Below are positions 7,371-14,570 of a stretch of 17,297 nucleotides of DNA, one piece after another (positions within the stretch are counted from its first letter, which is position 1; each line of letters starts with the position of its first letter). Made by a program: the position numbers and the translations under genes. Location: contig JAFAIV010000020.1 of assembly GCA_019236545.1 (NCBI GenBank), positions 1 to 17,297 on the forward strand. Reading direction: 5' to 3'. Source of the stretch: Actinomycetota bacterium. Lineage in GTDB: Bacteria > Actinomycetota > Thermoleophilia > Gaiellales > Gaiellaceae. The notes beneath the pieces were generated by a model, which ran no database searches, was not told the origin of the DNA, and saw only the letters and a program-made list of their open reading frames with translations.

Positions 7371-9935
7371 TTAGGACTTCTTGCGGCCGCGAGTGTTGCG
7401 CTTCGGTGACGGACCTTTGGCGCGCCGTTCGGCCAATAGCTCGATCGCGCGGTCGAGCGTCAGCGCCTCGGAATCGTCGCCGCGGCGGAGGCTCGCGTTG
7501 GTCTCGCCGTCGGTCACGTACGGCCCGAACCGGCCTTCCTTCAGGACGATCGGCTTGCCGCTGACGGGGTCCGGGCCGATCTCCTTCTTCGGCGCCGCGG
7601 CCGCCGCCTGACCGCGACGGCGGCGCGGCTGCGCGAGGACGGCGAGCGCCTCCTCGAGGCCGATCGTCAGCAGCTGCTCCTCCGACTCGAGCGAGCGCGT
7701 CTCCGTGCCCTTCTTCACGTACGGGCCGTAGCGGCCGTTCGCAGCGACGACCTCCTCGCCGTCCTCCGCGACGCCGACGGTGCGCGGGAGCTGCAGGAGC
7801 TCCAGCGCCTGCTCGAGCGTCACGGTGTCCGGCGCCATCGTCTTGAAGAGCGACGCGGTGCGCGGCTTCTCCTTCGCCCCCTCCGGCAGCACCTCGGTCA
7901 CGTACGGGCCGTAGCGGCCGGTGCGCGCGACGATCTCGCGGCCGGAGTCGGGATCCGTGCCGAGGCTCCGGTCGCCGGCCGGCTGCTCGAGGAGCTCGCG
8001 CGCGCGGTCGAGCGTGAGCTCGTCCGGGGCGACGTCGTCGGGGATGTTCGCGCGCTGGCCGTCGCGCTCGAGGTAGGGGCCGTAGCGGCCGACCCGCAGG
8101 ACGATCCCGTCGCCCAGGTCGATCGAGTTGATCTCGCGCGCGTCGATCGAGCCGAGGTCGGACACGAGCTCCTGCAGCCCGCCGTCGCCATCGCCGTAGT
8201 AGAAGCGGCGCAGCCAGCCGGTGCGATCCTCCTCGCCAGAGGCGATCCGGTCGAGGTCGTCCTCCATCGAGGCGGTGAAGTCGTAGTCGACGAGGCGCCC
8301 GAAGTGCTGCTCCAGGAGCCCGGTGACCGAGAACGCGAGGAAGGACGGCACGAGGGCGCTGCCCTTCTTGAACACGTAGCCGCGATCGAGGATCGTGCCG
8401 ATGATCGAGGCGTAGGTCGACGGTCGGCCGATGCCGAGCTCCTCCAGCGTGCGGACGAGCGTCGCCTCGGTGTAGCGCGGCGGCGGGTTCGTCTCGTGGC
8501 CCTGCGGCTCGAGCGCCTTCAGCTCGACGGCATCGCCCTCGGCGAGGTTCGGCAGCCGCCGCTCGTCGTCGTCCCCGTCGGGCGACTCGTCCCGGCCCTC
8601 CTCGTAGGCGGCGAGGAAGCCGCGGAAGGTGATGACGGTCCCGCTCGCGCCGAACTCCGCCTCCTCGCCGTCGGTGGACGTGCCCGCGATCCGGAACGAG
8701 ACCGTCTGGCCCTCGGCGTCCTTCATCTGCGAGGCGATCGTCCGCATCCAGATGAGCTCGTAGAGCGCGAGCTCGTCGCGCGAGAGCTCGCGCTGCAGCT
8801 GCTGCGGCGTGCGGAAGGAGTCACCGGCGGGGCGGATCGCCTCGTGGGCCTCCTGCGCATTCTTGACGCGGCGCTCGTAGCGGCGCGGCGCGGCGGGGAC
8901 GTACTCGGCGCCGAAGAGGTCGGCGGCCTGCGCGCGGGCGGCCGTCAGCGCCGACTCCGACAGCGTCGTCGAGTCGGTGCGCATATAGGTGATGTACCCG
9001 TTCTCGTAGAGGCGCTGGGCGACGCGCATCGTCGTCTGCGCAGTGAAGCGCAGCTTGCGGCTCGCCTCCTGCTGCAGCGTCGAGGTCATGAACGGCGCGG
9101 CCGGGCGGCGGGTGTACGGCTTGCGCTCGACGCGGGTGACGCGGAACGACGCGGCCTCGAGGCCGGCGGCGAGGCGGCGCGCCGCGTCCTCGTCGAGGAC
9201 GAGCGCGTCGGCCGCCTTCAGCTTCCCGTCCGGCCCGAAGTCGCGACCCTGGGCGACGCGCTTCCCGGAGACGCCGACGAGGCGCGCGTCGAAGGAGTCG
9301 GGGTCGAACGTCGCGAGCAGATCCCACCAGCCCGCGGCGACGAACTTCATCCGCTCGCGCTCGCGCTCGACGACGAGCCGCGTCGCGACCGACTGCACGC
9401 GGCCGGCGGAGAGGCCGCGCATGATCTTCTTCCAGAGGACCGGCGAGATCTCGTAGCCGTAGAGGCGGTCGAGGATCCGTCGCGTCTCCTGGGCGTCGAC
9501 GAGCTTCTCGTCGATGTCGCGCGGCGACTCGAGCGCGCGCTGGATCGCGTCGCGGGTGATCTCGTGGAAGACCATCCGCCGCACCGGCACCTTCGGCTTC
9601 AGGACCTGGAGGAGGTGCCAGGCGATAGCCTCGCCCTCGCGGTCCTCGTCCGTCGCGAGCAGGAGCTCGTCGGCCTCGGCGAGCGCCTTGCGCAGCTCGC
9701 TGACCTTCTTCTTCTTGTCGGGGTCGACGACGTAGAGCGGCTCGAAGTCGTTCTCGACGTTGACGCCGAGCCGCGCCCACGGCTCGCCCTTGTGCTCCTC
9801 GGGGATCGCGGCAGCGCTGTCGGGGAGGTCGCGGATGTGCCCGACGCTCGACTCGACGACGAAGTCGTTGCCGAGATAGCCGGCGATCGTCTTTGCCTTG
9901 GCAGGCGACTCGACGATGACGAGATGCTTGGCCAT
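7371..9935 (-). CDS. topA: DNA topoisomerase I (type IA), actinobacterial form
   Basis: This 854-residue enzyme relaxes negatively supercoiled DNA by cutting one strand through a tyrosine. The N-terminal TOPRIM domain starts MAKHLVIVESPAKAKTI with E9, and its acidic set is in ATDEDREGEA (D96, D98, E100). The catalytic tyrosine is Y317 in GYITYMRTDS, almost the same position as in the E. coli enzyme. RGLSAGRVQSVATRLVVERE is at 173-192. The C-terminal quarter has four repeats, each built on GRYGPY or GRFGPY followed by a TLDRA- or TLEQA-type helix, and ends in a basic tail (KRNTRGRKKS). There are no zinc-finger cysteines, as expected for actinobacterial enzymes. The start is ATG at 9935 and the stop TAA at 7371. 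It is divergent from the acyltransferase gene with only 32 bases between them. Confidence 0.98.
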   Translation of the reverse strand: MAKHLVIVESPAKAKTIAGYLGNDFVVESSVGHIRDLPDSAAAIPEEHKGEPWARLGVNVENDFEPLYVVDPDKKKKVSELRKALAEADELLLATDEDREGEAIAWHLLQVLKPKVPVRRMVFHEITRDAIQRALESPRDIDEKLVDAQETRRILDRLYGYEISPVLWKKIMRGLSAGRVQSVATRLVVERERERMKFVAAGWWDLLATFDPDSFDARLVGVSGKRVAQGRDFGPDGKLKAADALVLDEDAARRLAAGLEAASFRVTRVERKPYTRRPAAPFMTSTLQQEASRKLRFTAQTTMRVAQRLYENGYITYMRTDSTTLSESALTAARAQAADLFGAEYVPAAPRRYERRVKNAQEAHEAIRPAGDSFRTPQQLQRELSRDELALYELIWMRTIASQMKDAEGQTVSFRIAGTSTDGEEAEFGASGTVITFRGFLAAYEEGRDESPDGDDDERRLPNLAEGDAVELKALEPQGHETNPPPRYTEATLVRTLEELGIGRPSTYASIIGTILDRGYVFKKGSALVPSFLAFSVTGLLEQHFGRLVDYDFTASMEDDLDRIASGEEDRTGWLRRFYYGDGDGGLQELVSDLGSIDAREINSIDLGDGIVLRVGRYGPYLERDGQRANIPDDVAPDELTLDRARELLEQPAGDRSLGTDPDSGREIVARTGRYGPYVTEVLPEGAKEKPRTASLFKTMAPDTVTLEQALELLQLPRTVGVAEDGEEVVAANGRYGPYVKKGTETRSLESEEQLLTIGLEEALAVLAQPRRRRGQAAAAAPKKEIGPDPVSGKPIVLKEGRFGPYVTDGETNASLRRGDDSEALTLDRAIELLAERRAKGPSPKRNTRGRKKS

Positions 9936-9956
9936 TTCCGGCCGAGCACGATAGCC

Positions 9957-9962
9957 ATACTC
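9957..9962 (+). promoter_or_regulatory. Candidate -10 box for leaderless transcription of the acyltransferase gene
   Basis: The 32-base gap between the divergent starts of topA and the acyltransferase contains CATACT, ending 6 bases before the GTG at 9968. That places transcription start at the start codon. The box is a 4 of 6 match, and there is no Shine-Dalgarno before the GTG. Confidence 0.35.
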
Positions 9963-9967
9963 CGTTC

Positions 9968-10585
9968 GTGCGCCCGCCCGCCGTTTACAACGTTGTCGCG
10001 GCCCTCACCTGGCCGATCCTCCACGGGATCTACCGGCTGCGCGCGACGGGCGTCGAGAACCTGCCGCGCGAGGGCGGGTACGTGCTCGCGTGCAACCACG
10101 TCTCGAACTTCGACCCGTGGCCGCTGGGGATGCCGCTCTGGCCGAAGCGGTGGCTGCGCTTCATGGCGAAGTCGGAGCTCTACTGGTGGCCGGTCACGCT
10201 CGTCCTGAACGGGGCAGGCGCGTTCCCGGTCCGCCGAGGCCAAGCGGACGCGGAGGCGATCGAGACCGCCGAGCGCCTGGCTCGCGAGGGCAACGTCGTC
10301 GCGATGTTCCCCGAGGGGACGCGTCGCGCGAAAGGGCTCGTCAAGAAGCACGAGGCCCGTCCCCGGTCGGGCGCCGCGCGGATCGCGATCGAGGCGGGCG
10401 TGCCGCTCGTGCCGGCGGCCGTCAAGGGGACGGAGCGGCTCGCGTTCCTGCGGCAGCTGCGGGTCGCGTACGGCGCGCCGGTCGACATCGACGACCTGCG
10501 CGACCAGGAGGACATCCGCGAGGCGTCCGCGGAGGCGACCGACCGTCTGATGGCCCGGATCCACGAGCTCGAGGCCTCCCTCTGA
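9968..10585 (+). CDS. Lysophospholipid acyltransferase family protein (PlsC-like 1-acylglycerol-3-phosphate acyltransferase)
   Basis: This 205-residue membrane-associated acyltransferase is likely to transfer an acyl chain to lysophosphatidate in phospholipid synthesis. The catalytic NHX4D box is NHVSNFD (H44, D49). Block II is GAFPVRR (84-90), block III FPEGTRR (114-120) and block IV VPLVPAAVKG (145-154). The N-terminus (residues 6-22) is hydrophobic and may bind the membrane. The GTG at 9968 is the natural start, without a Shine-Dalgarno sequence but with a -10-like CATACT six bases upstream. Its stop overlaps the next gene as CTGA, so the two are probably co-translated. The exact acceptor lipid is not readable, and members of this family also act on other lysolipids. 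Confidence 0.9.
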   Translation: MRPPAVYNVVAALTWPILHGIYRLRATGVENLPREGGYVLACNHVSNFDPWPLGMPLWPKRWLRFMAKSELYWWPVTLVLNGAGAFPVRRGQADAEAIETAERLAREGNVVAMFPEGTRRAKGLVKKHEARPRSGAARIAIEAGVPLVPAAVKGTERLAFLRQLRVAYGAPVDIDDLRDQEDIREASAEATDRLMARIHELEASL

Positions 10586-11382
10586 GCCTGCTCCTCGCCG
10601 TCGACGGCGACTCGTTCGCGCACCGCGCCTACCACGCGCTCCCGAAGTCGATCCGCCTCAACGCCGTCGTCGGCTTCACGAACATGCTCACGCGGCTCTG
10701 GGAGCAGGAGCGCCCGGACGCCGTCCTCGTCGCGTGGGACACGCTCTCGGTGCCGACCTACCGGCACGAGGCGTTCGCCGCCTATCAGTCGGGACGCGTC
10801 TTCGAGGAGTCGATCCTCGAGCAGCTCGACGTCCTCCCGGAGGTCGTCTCGGCGATGGGGTTCCTCGTCGCGAAGGGCGCGGGCTACGAGGCGGACGACT
10901 TCCTCGCCGCAGCAGCGAGGGAGTGGCCGGGGGAGGTGCTCGTCGCGACCTCCGACCGCGACGCGTTCCAGCTCGCGAGCGAGCGCGTGACGATCCTCCA
11001 GCCGACGAAGGGCGTCAGCGAGCTCGTGCGGATCGGGCCGGCGGAGGTGCGGGAGCGGTACGGCGTCGAGCCGGCGCAGGTACCGGACCTGATCGCGCTG
11101 CGCGGCGACCCGTCCGACAAGCTCCCCGGCGCGCGCGGCGTCGGCCCGAAGAAGGCGGCCGACCTCCTGAACCAGTACGGCACCCTCGAGGCGATGCTCG
11201 CGGACGGCCGCTTCTCGGCCGAGGCGGAGGACTTGCGGCTGTACCGGCGAATCGCCGAGATGGACGCCTCCGCCCCCCTTCCTCCCCTCAGAGACACGAC
11301 ACCCAGATGGGCGGAGGCGTCCGAGTACCTCGACGGGCTGGGCCTCGGACGCGTCGCCGAGCGCGTCGCGGCGCTGGCATAG
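10582..11382 (+). CDS. Stand-alone 5'-3' exonuclease (PolA N-terminal-type PIN/H3TH nuclease), probable CTG start
   Basis: This 266-residue flap-nuclease homologue has no polymerase domain. Acidic metal-binding residues appear in AVDGDS (D8, D10), AWDT (D53), YEADD (D105, D106), SDRDAF (D125, D127) and GDPSDK (D176, D179). The helix-hairpin-helix LPGARGVGPKKAADLLNQYG is at 181-200, and Y60/R61 plus Y68-R72 form the helical arch pattern. It probably removes RNA primers or processes flaps. No ATG, GTG or TTG lies near the N-terminus. The first downstream ATG would delete the DGDS motif, and the frame overlapping the acyltransferase has none close by. The CTG at 10582 overlaps the upstream TGA as CTGA and yields an ideal family N-terminus, so I take it as the start. 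Confidence 0.88.
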   Translation: MSLLLAVDGDSFAHRAYHALPKSIRLNAVVGFTNMLTRLWEQERPDAVLVAWDTLSVPTYRHEAFAAYQSGRVFEESILEQLDVLPEVVSAMGFLVAKGAGYEADDFLAAAAREWPGEVLVATSDRDAFQLASERVTILQPTKGVSELVRIGPAEVRERYGVEPAQVPDLIALRGDPSDKLPGARGVGPKKAADLLNQYGTLEAMLADGRFSAEAEDLRLYRRIAEMDASAPLPPLRDTTPRWAEASEYLDGLGLGRVAERVAALA

Positions 11383-11383
11383 T
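11378..11383 (+). promoter_or_regulatory. Possible -10 box in front of the DUF6457 gene
   Basis: CATAGT ends 6 bases before the GTG at 11390, the same geometry as the other leaderless-type starts in this window. It includes the stop codon of the exonuclease gene, so the match may be partly accidental. Confidence 0.22.
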
Positions 11384-11389
11384 CGCCCC

Positions 11390-11626
11390 GTGAACGAGTG
11401 GCTCGAACGGGCTGCCGACGCGCTCGCCGCGGAGTCGCGCGTCCCGCGCGAGACGCTCGACCTCTCGCCCGACCAGATCCAGACGCTGCTCGACGCCGCC
11501 GGCTTCGCCGCGCACGAGAGCGGCGCCCGGACGAACGCGCCGCTCCTCTGCTACCTGCTCGGCGTCTCCGCCGGCGCCGCGAAGAGCCTCGACGAGCTGG
11601 TCGAGGTCGTCAGATCGACGTCCTGA
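11390..11626 (+). CDS. Small DUF6457 domain-containing protein
   Basis: This 78-residue, mostly helical soluble protein begins NEWLERAADAL and ends with a helix KSLDELVEVV. The middle segment DQIQTLLDAAGFAAHESGAR followed by LLCYLLGVSAG matches my recollection of DUF6457, a domain found in actinobacteria, often at the end of molybdopterin or nucleotidyltransferase proteins or as short orphans. The function is unknown. The start is GTG at 11390, 7 bases after the exonuclease stop. The stop overlaps the deacetylase-family gene as CTGA, which places it inside a co-translated cluster. The family call is from memory; the protein's existence is well supported by its tight fit between neighbours. 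Confidence 0.72.
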   Translation: MNEWLERAADALAAESRVPRETLDLSPDQIQTLLDAAGFAAHESGARTNAPLLCYLLGVSAGAAKSLDELVEVVRSTS

Positions 11627-12462
11627 CGCACCCGGCGCTCGCGCGCCTGCACCCGACCGGCCACCATCCGGAGCGGCCGGAGCGCCTCACCGTCCTGCTC
11701 GAGCACCAGCCCGTGTGGAGCGAGGGGCGGGCGGCGACGGAGGAGGAGCTGCTCCTCTGCCACACGCCCGAGCACGTCGCGCGCGTGCGCGGCGTCGAGC
11801 ACCCGCAGTGGCTCGACTACGACACGGTCGCCACCGAGACGACGTGGGAGGCGGCGTGCCTCGCGGCGGGGACGGCGATCGAGGCGGCGCTGCGCGGGGG
11901 CTTCGCGCTCGTGCGCCCGCCCGGCCACCACGCCCTCCCCGACCGCGCGATGGGCTTCTGCATCTTCGGCAACGTCTCGATCGCGGCGCGGGCGGCGCAG
12001 CAGCGGCTCGGGCTCGAGCGCGTGGCGATCGTCGACTTCGACGTCCACCACGGGAACGGGACGCAGGCGATCTTCCGCGACGACGACACCGTGCTCTTCG
12101 TCTCGCTCCACCAGTGGCCGTTCTATCCCGGGAGCGGCGGCCCGGACGACCAGGCGGAGACGACGGTGAACGTGCCGATGTCCGCGGGGTCCGGCGACGA
12201 GGAGTACCTGCGCGCGTTCGAGCACACGGTCGAACCGGCGGTCGCGCGGTTCGAGCCGGAGCTCGTGCTCGTCTCGGCCGGGTTCGACGCACACGTAGAC
12301 GACCCGCTCGCGGACATGCGCGTCACGGAGGACGGCTTCCGGGAGATGGCGCGCCGCTGCGCGGCGATGGCGCCTCGGGTCGCGGCCGTGCTCGAGGGCG
12401 GCTACGAGCTCGACACGCTGCCGGGGCTCGTGCAGGCCGCGCTCGACGGCTTCACGTCCTGA
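11623..12462 (+). CDS. Histone-deacetylase / acetoin-utilisation (AcuC-like) family zinc hydrolase, non-canonical start
   Basis: This 279-residue protein is a member of the arginase/deacetylase fold that removes acetyl groups from lysines or polyamines. The N-terminal GHHPERPERL motif is at 13-22. The catalytic histidine pair is in RPPGHHA (H102, H103). Zinc ligands are expected at D140 and H142 in DFDVHHGNGT and at D227 in the AHVDDPL segment. The active-site tyrosine is in EGGYE (Y261). No ATG, GTG or TTG precedes the HPERPERL motif. The CTG at 11623 overlaps the DUF6457 stop as CTGA and is my preferred start; an ATC three codons upstream is the alternative. The 3' end overlaps the convergent regulator by 11 bases. 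The true substrate (protein or small molecule) is not evident. Confidence 0.88.
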   Translation: MTHPALARLHPTGHHPERPERLTVLLEHQPVWSEGRAATEEELLLCHTPEHVARVRGVEHPQWLDYDTVATETTWEAACLAAGTAIEAALRGGFALVRPPGHHALPDRAMGFCIFGNVSIAARAAQQRLGLERVAIVDFDVHHGNGTQAIFRDDDTVLFVSLHQWPFYPGSGGPDDQAETTVNVPMSAGSGDEEYLRAFEHTVEPAVARFEPELVLVSAGFDAHVDDPLADMRVTEDGFREMARRCAAMAPRVAAVLEGGYELDTLPGLVQAALDGFTS

Positions 12463-12883
12463 CGACCTCGAGATCCTCGGGCAGCACGACCGCGCCGTCG
12501 GGGCCGACGAGCGCAACGGTCACGTTCGCGCCGTCGCTGCGGCGGCGGGCGACTCGCGGCGGCCGCGGCGAGAGGTGCCGGTCGCCCCACTGCATCAGCG
12601 CGAGCAGCGGCGTCCGCAGCTCGGCGCCCTTCTCGGTCAACCGGTACTCGAACCGCTCGGGCTTCTCGCTGTAGCGGACGCGCTCGAGGACGCCGTCGTC
12701 CACAAGGCGGGCGAGCCTGTCGGAAAGGACGTTCGTCGCGACGCCGAGGCTCGACTGGAGCTCGTCGAAGCGCCGCCGCCCGAGCCCGACGTCGCGGATG
12801 ACGAGCAGCGTCCAGCGGTCGCCGATCACCTCGAGCGCCCGCGCGATCGAGCAGTCCTGGCCCTCGTACGTCCGCTTCAGCAT
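12452..12883 (-). CDS. HxlR-family winged-helix transcriptional regulator
   Basis: This 143-residue DNA-binding protein has the family's opening pattern, a cysteine followed by SIARALEVIGDRWTLLVIRD (C11 onward). The recognition segment is RRRFDELQSSLGVATNVLSD (36-55). The wing is DDGVLERVRYSEKP (62-75), followed by EYRLTEKGAEL. The conserved N-terminal cysteine is the residue used by relatives such as YodB and HypR to sense quinones, diamide or hypochlorite, so redox sensing is possible here. The ATG at 12883 has no Shine-Dalgarno, and TACACT ends 6 bases before it. It diverges from an MFS exporter across a gap with a perfect inverted repeat, which suggests that it represses both itself and the exporter. 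Its last 11 bases overlap the deacetylase-family gene. Confidence 0.93.
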   Translation of the reverse strand: MLKRTYEGQDCSIARALEVIGDRWTLLVIRDVGLGRRRFDELQSSLGVATNVLSDRLARLVDDGVLERVRYSEKPERFEYRLTEKGAELRTPLLALMQWGDRHLSPRPPRVARRRSDGANVTVALVGPDGAVVLPEDLEVVRT

Positions 12884-12889
12884 GCGTCC

Positions 12890-12895
12890 AGTGTA
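12890..12895 (-). promoter_or_regulatory. -10 box of the HxlR gene, leaderless geometry
   Basis: Read on the minus strand, TACACT ends 6 bases before the ATG at 12883. A GTGACT match to the -35 consensus lies 18 bases further upstream, inside the inverted repeat. A bound repressor would therefore block it. Confidence 0.45.
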
Positions 12896-12897
12896 AC

Positions 12898-12918
12898 TGA
12901 CTTGCGTGACGCAAGTCA
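12898..12918. promoter_or_regulatory. Palindromic operator between the HxlR and MFS genes
   Basis: TGACTTGCG, a TGA spacer and CGCAAGTCA form a perfect 9-3-9 inverted repeat of 21 bases centred in the 54-base divergent gap. It covers the -35 zones of both predicted promoters. HxlR regulators bind such dyads as dimers, so this is the likely autoregulatory operator. Confidence 0.75.
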
Positions 12919-12925
12919 CTTCGGC

Positions 12926-12931
12926 TATGGT
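12926..12931 (+). promoter_or_regulatory. -10 box of the MFS exporter gene, leaderless geometry
   Basis: TATGGT ends 6 bases before the GTG at 12938, implying transcription from the start codon. TTGCGT at 12902-12907, within the operator, is 18 bases upstream and could serve as the -35 element. Confidence 0.5.
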
Positions 12932-12937
12932 CGTCTC

Positions 12938-14326
12938 GTGGAGCGCCGCTGGCAGGTCCTCGCCGTCACCGCGGTCGCGACGTTCATGAGCTTCCTGGAC
13001 GTCACGATCGTCAACATCGCCTTCCCCGACATCCGCGCCTCGTTCCCAAGCGTGTCGCTCGGCCACCTGTCGTGGATCATGAACGCGTACGGGATCGTCT
13101 TCGCCGCCGCGCTCGTGCCCGCGGGCCGGCTCGCCGACCGGATCGGCCGGCGGCGATTCTTCGTCCTCGGGACGCTCGTCTTCCTCGGCGCGTCGGTCCT
13201 CTGCGGCGCCGCGCCGACGGTGGACGTCCTGGTCGCGGCGCGGGCGGTGCAGGCGCTTGGCGCCGCGATGCTCGTGCCGTCGTCGCTGGGGCTGCTGCTG
13301 CCGGAGTTCCCGCTGGAGCGCCGCGCGACCGCGACCGCGCTCTGGGGAGCGACGGGCGCGGTCGCCGCGGCGGCCGGACCGTCGCTCGGCGGGCTGCTCG
13401 TCGACTGGCAGGGCTGGCGCTCGGTGTTCTTCGTCAACCTCCTCATCGGGCTGCCCGCGCTCGTGCCCGCTCGGCGGATCCTGCGCGAGCACCGGCAGCA
13501 GGACACGCCCTTCCCCGACCTCGCCGGCGCGGCTCTCCTCGCGACCGGGGTCGGCGCGCTGGCGCTCGGGATCGTCCAGGGCCCGACATGGGGATGGGGC
13601 TCGGGGCGCGTGCTCGGGTCGTTCGTGGCGAGCGTCGTCCTGCTGGCGGCATTCGTGTGGCGGTCGGCCCGGCACCGCGCCCCGGTCGTCGAGCTGCCGC
13701 TGTTCCGCGTGCGCTCGTTCAGCGTCGCCAACCTCGGCGCGTTCGTCTTCTCGATGGGCTTCTACGCCCTTCTGCTCTGCAACGTCCTCTTCCTCACCGG
13801 CGTCTGGCACTACTCGATCCTGCGCGCGGGCGTCGCGCTGACGCCGGGGCCGCTGATGGCGACACTCGGCGCGGTCGCCGGCGGACGGCTGGCCGATCGC
13901 TTCGGCCAGCGCGTGATCGCGGTTCCGGGCGGGCTGCTCTTCGCGACCGGCGCGCTCCTGTTCGCGCTGCGCGTCGGCGTCCACCCCGCGTTCGCCGCGG
14001 ACTTCCTCCCGGCGAACCTGCTCGGCGGGAGCGGCGTCGGCCTGACGTACGCCGCCTTCGGCAGCGCCGCCGTCGCCGAGCTGCCGCGCTCTCGCTTCGC
14101 CACCGGCGGCGCGGTCAACAGCTGCCTCCGCCAGGTCGGCGCGGTGCTCGGGATCTCGGTGCTGATCGTCGTGCTCGGGAACCCGTCGCTGCACGATTTC
14201 CACCGCGCGTGGGCGCTGATGGCGCTGACGGGGACGATCTCCGCGCTCGCGGGCCTCGCGCTCGGGCGCGTGCGCGCACGGCACGCGGAGGACGTCGTCG
14301 CGGCCGCGGTCGCCGTCGAAGCCTGA
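12938..14326 (+). CDS. MFS drug/proton antiporter, DHA2 (EmrB/QacA) family, 14-TM type
   Basis: This 462-residue membrane exporter starts VERRWQVLAVTAVATFMSFLDVTIVNIAFPDI. Its first helix therefore carries the DHA2 signature FLDVTIVNIA with an aspartate. The loop between helices 2 and 3 has the MFS motif A (GRLADRIGRRR, about residue 63), and motif C-like AGPSLGGLL is at about 147-155. A second motif A-like GGRLADRFGQR is in the C-terminal half. Length and two-fold organisation fit 14-helix proton-coupled drug exporters. The GTG at 12938 is in frame; a nearby ATG at 12927 is not. Its divergent HxlR regulator and shared operator suggest induction by a toxic or redox-active compound, a common arrangement. 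The substrate is unknown. Confidence 0.93.
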   Translation: MERRWQVLAVTAVATFMSFLDVTIVNIAFPDIRASFPSVSLGHLSWIMNAYGIVFAAALVPAGRLADRIGRRRFFVLGTLVFLGASVLCGAAPTVDVLVAARAVQALGAAMLVPSSLGLLLPEFPLERRATATALWGATGAVAAAAGPSLGGLLVDWQGWRSVFFVNLLIGLPALVPARRILREHRQQDTPFPDLAGAALLATGVGALALGIVQGPTWGWGSGRVLGSFVASVVLLAAFVWRSARHRAPVVELPLFRVRSFSVANLGAFVFSMGFYALLLCNVLFLTGVWHYSILRAGVALTPGPLMATLGAVAGGRLADRFGQRVIAVPGGLLFATGALLFALRVGVHPAFAADFLPANLLGGSGVGLTYAAFGSAAVAELPRSRFATGGAVNSCLRQVGAVLGISVLIVVLGNPSLHDFHRAWALMALTGTISALAGLALGRVRARHAEDVVAAAVAVEA

Positions 14327-14329
14327 CGC

Positions 14330-14335
14330 TAGGCT
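14330..14335 (+). promoter_or_regulatory. Candidate -10 box for the small CMD-like gene and the selenoprotein gene
   Basis: TAGGCT starts 3 bases after the MFS stop and ends 7 bases before the GTG at 14343. This would give a leaderless transcript covering the CMD-like pair separately from the exporter. There is no clear -35 match because the upstream region is coding. Confidence 0.35.
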
Positions 14336-14342
14336 CCGGCGC

Positions 14343-14570
14343 GTGGACGAGCTCCGCCGCGTCGCCGCCGGGACGCCAGCCGCGCCCGCGGTCATGGAGC
14401 GCTACCTCGAGAAGGTGCGCGGCCGCGCCTACACGGTCACCGACACGGACGTCGAGACACTGAAGGCCGCGGGCCTGAGCGAGGACGAGATCTTCGAGCA
14501 GACCGTCGCCACGGCGATCGGCGAGGGGCTGCGCCGGTTCGACCGGGCGATGGACGTGATCCCGTCGTGA
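14343..14570 (+). CDS. Small helical CMD-domain-like protein paired with the AhpD-like selenoprotein
   Basis: This 75-residue protein begins DELRRVAAGTPAAPAVMERY and contains TDVETLKAAGLSEDEIFEQT followed by VATAIGEGLRRFDRAM. This second part matches the helical repeat found near the C-terminus of carboxymuconolactone-decarboxylase/AhpD-like proteins, including the adjacent gene's own ADAEEALAAGVSPQALRDAA stretch. It lacks a CxxC motif and cannot be a peroxidase by itself. The start is GTG at 14343 and the stop overlaps the next gene's GTG as GTGA, so the two are made together. I infer a subunit or helper of the downstream protein. Alternatively it could be a relic half-domain. I do not recognise a named family. 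Confidence 0.72.
   Translation: MDELRRVAAGTPAAPAVMERYLEKVRGRAYTVTDTDVETLKAAGLSEDEIFEQTVATAIGEGLRRFDRAMDVIPS

Noticed and set aside
7417..8136. Tandem DNA repeats in the 3' part of topA
   Set aside because: The repeated GRYGPY-type segments are the normal C-terminal domains of actinobacterial topoisomerase I, diverged at DNA level, not a mobile or satellite repeat.
10090..10581. N-terminal extension of the 5'-3' exonuclease overlapping the acyltransferase
   Set aside because: That part of the frame is an Arg/Gly/Ala-rich shadow of the acyltransferase gene, and the family N-terminus begins at the MSLLLAVDGDS position.
12927..12929. ATG as start of the MFS exporter
   Set aside because: It is out of frame with the transporter; the in-frame GTG at 12938 fits the family N-terminus and the -10 spacing.
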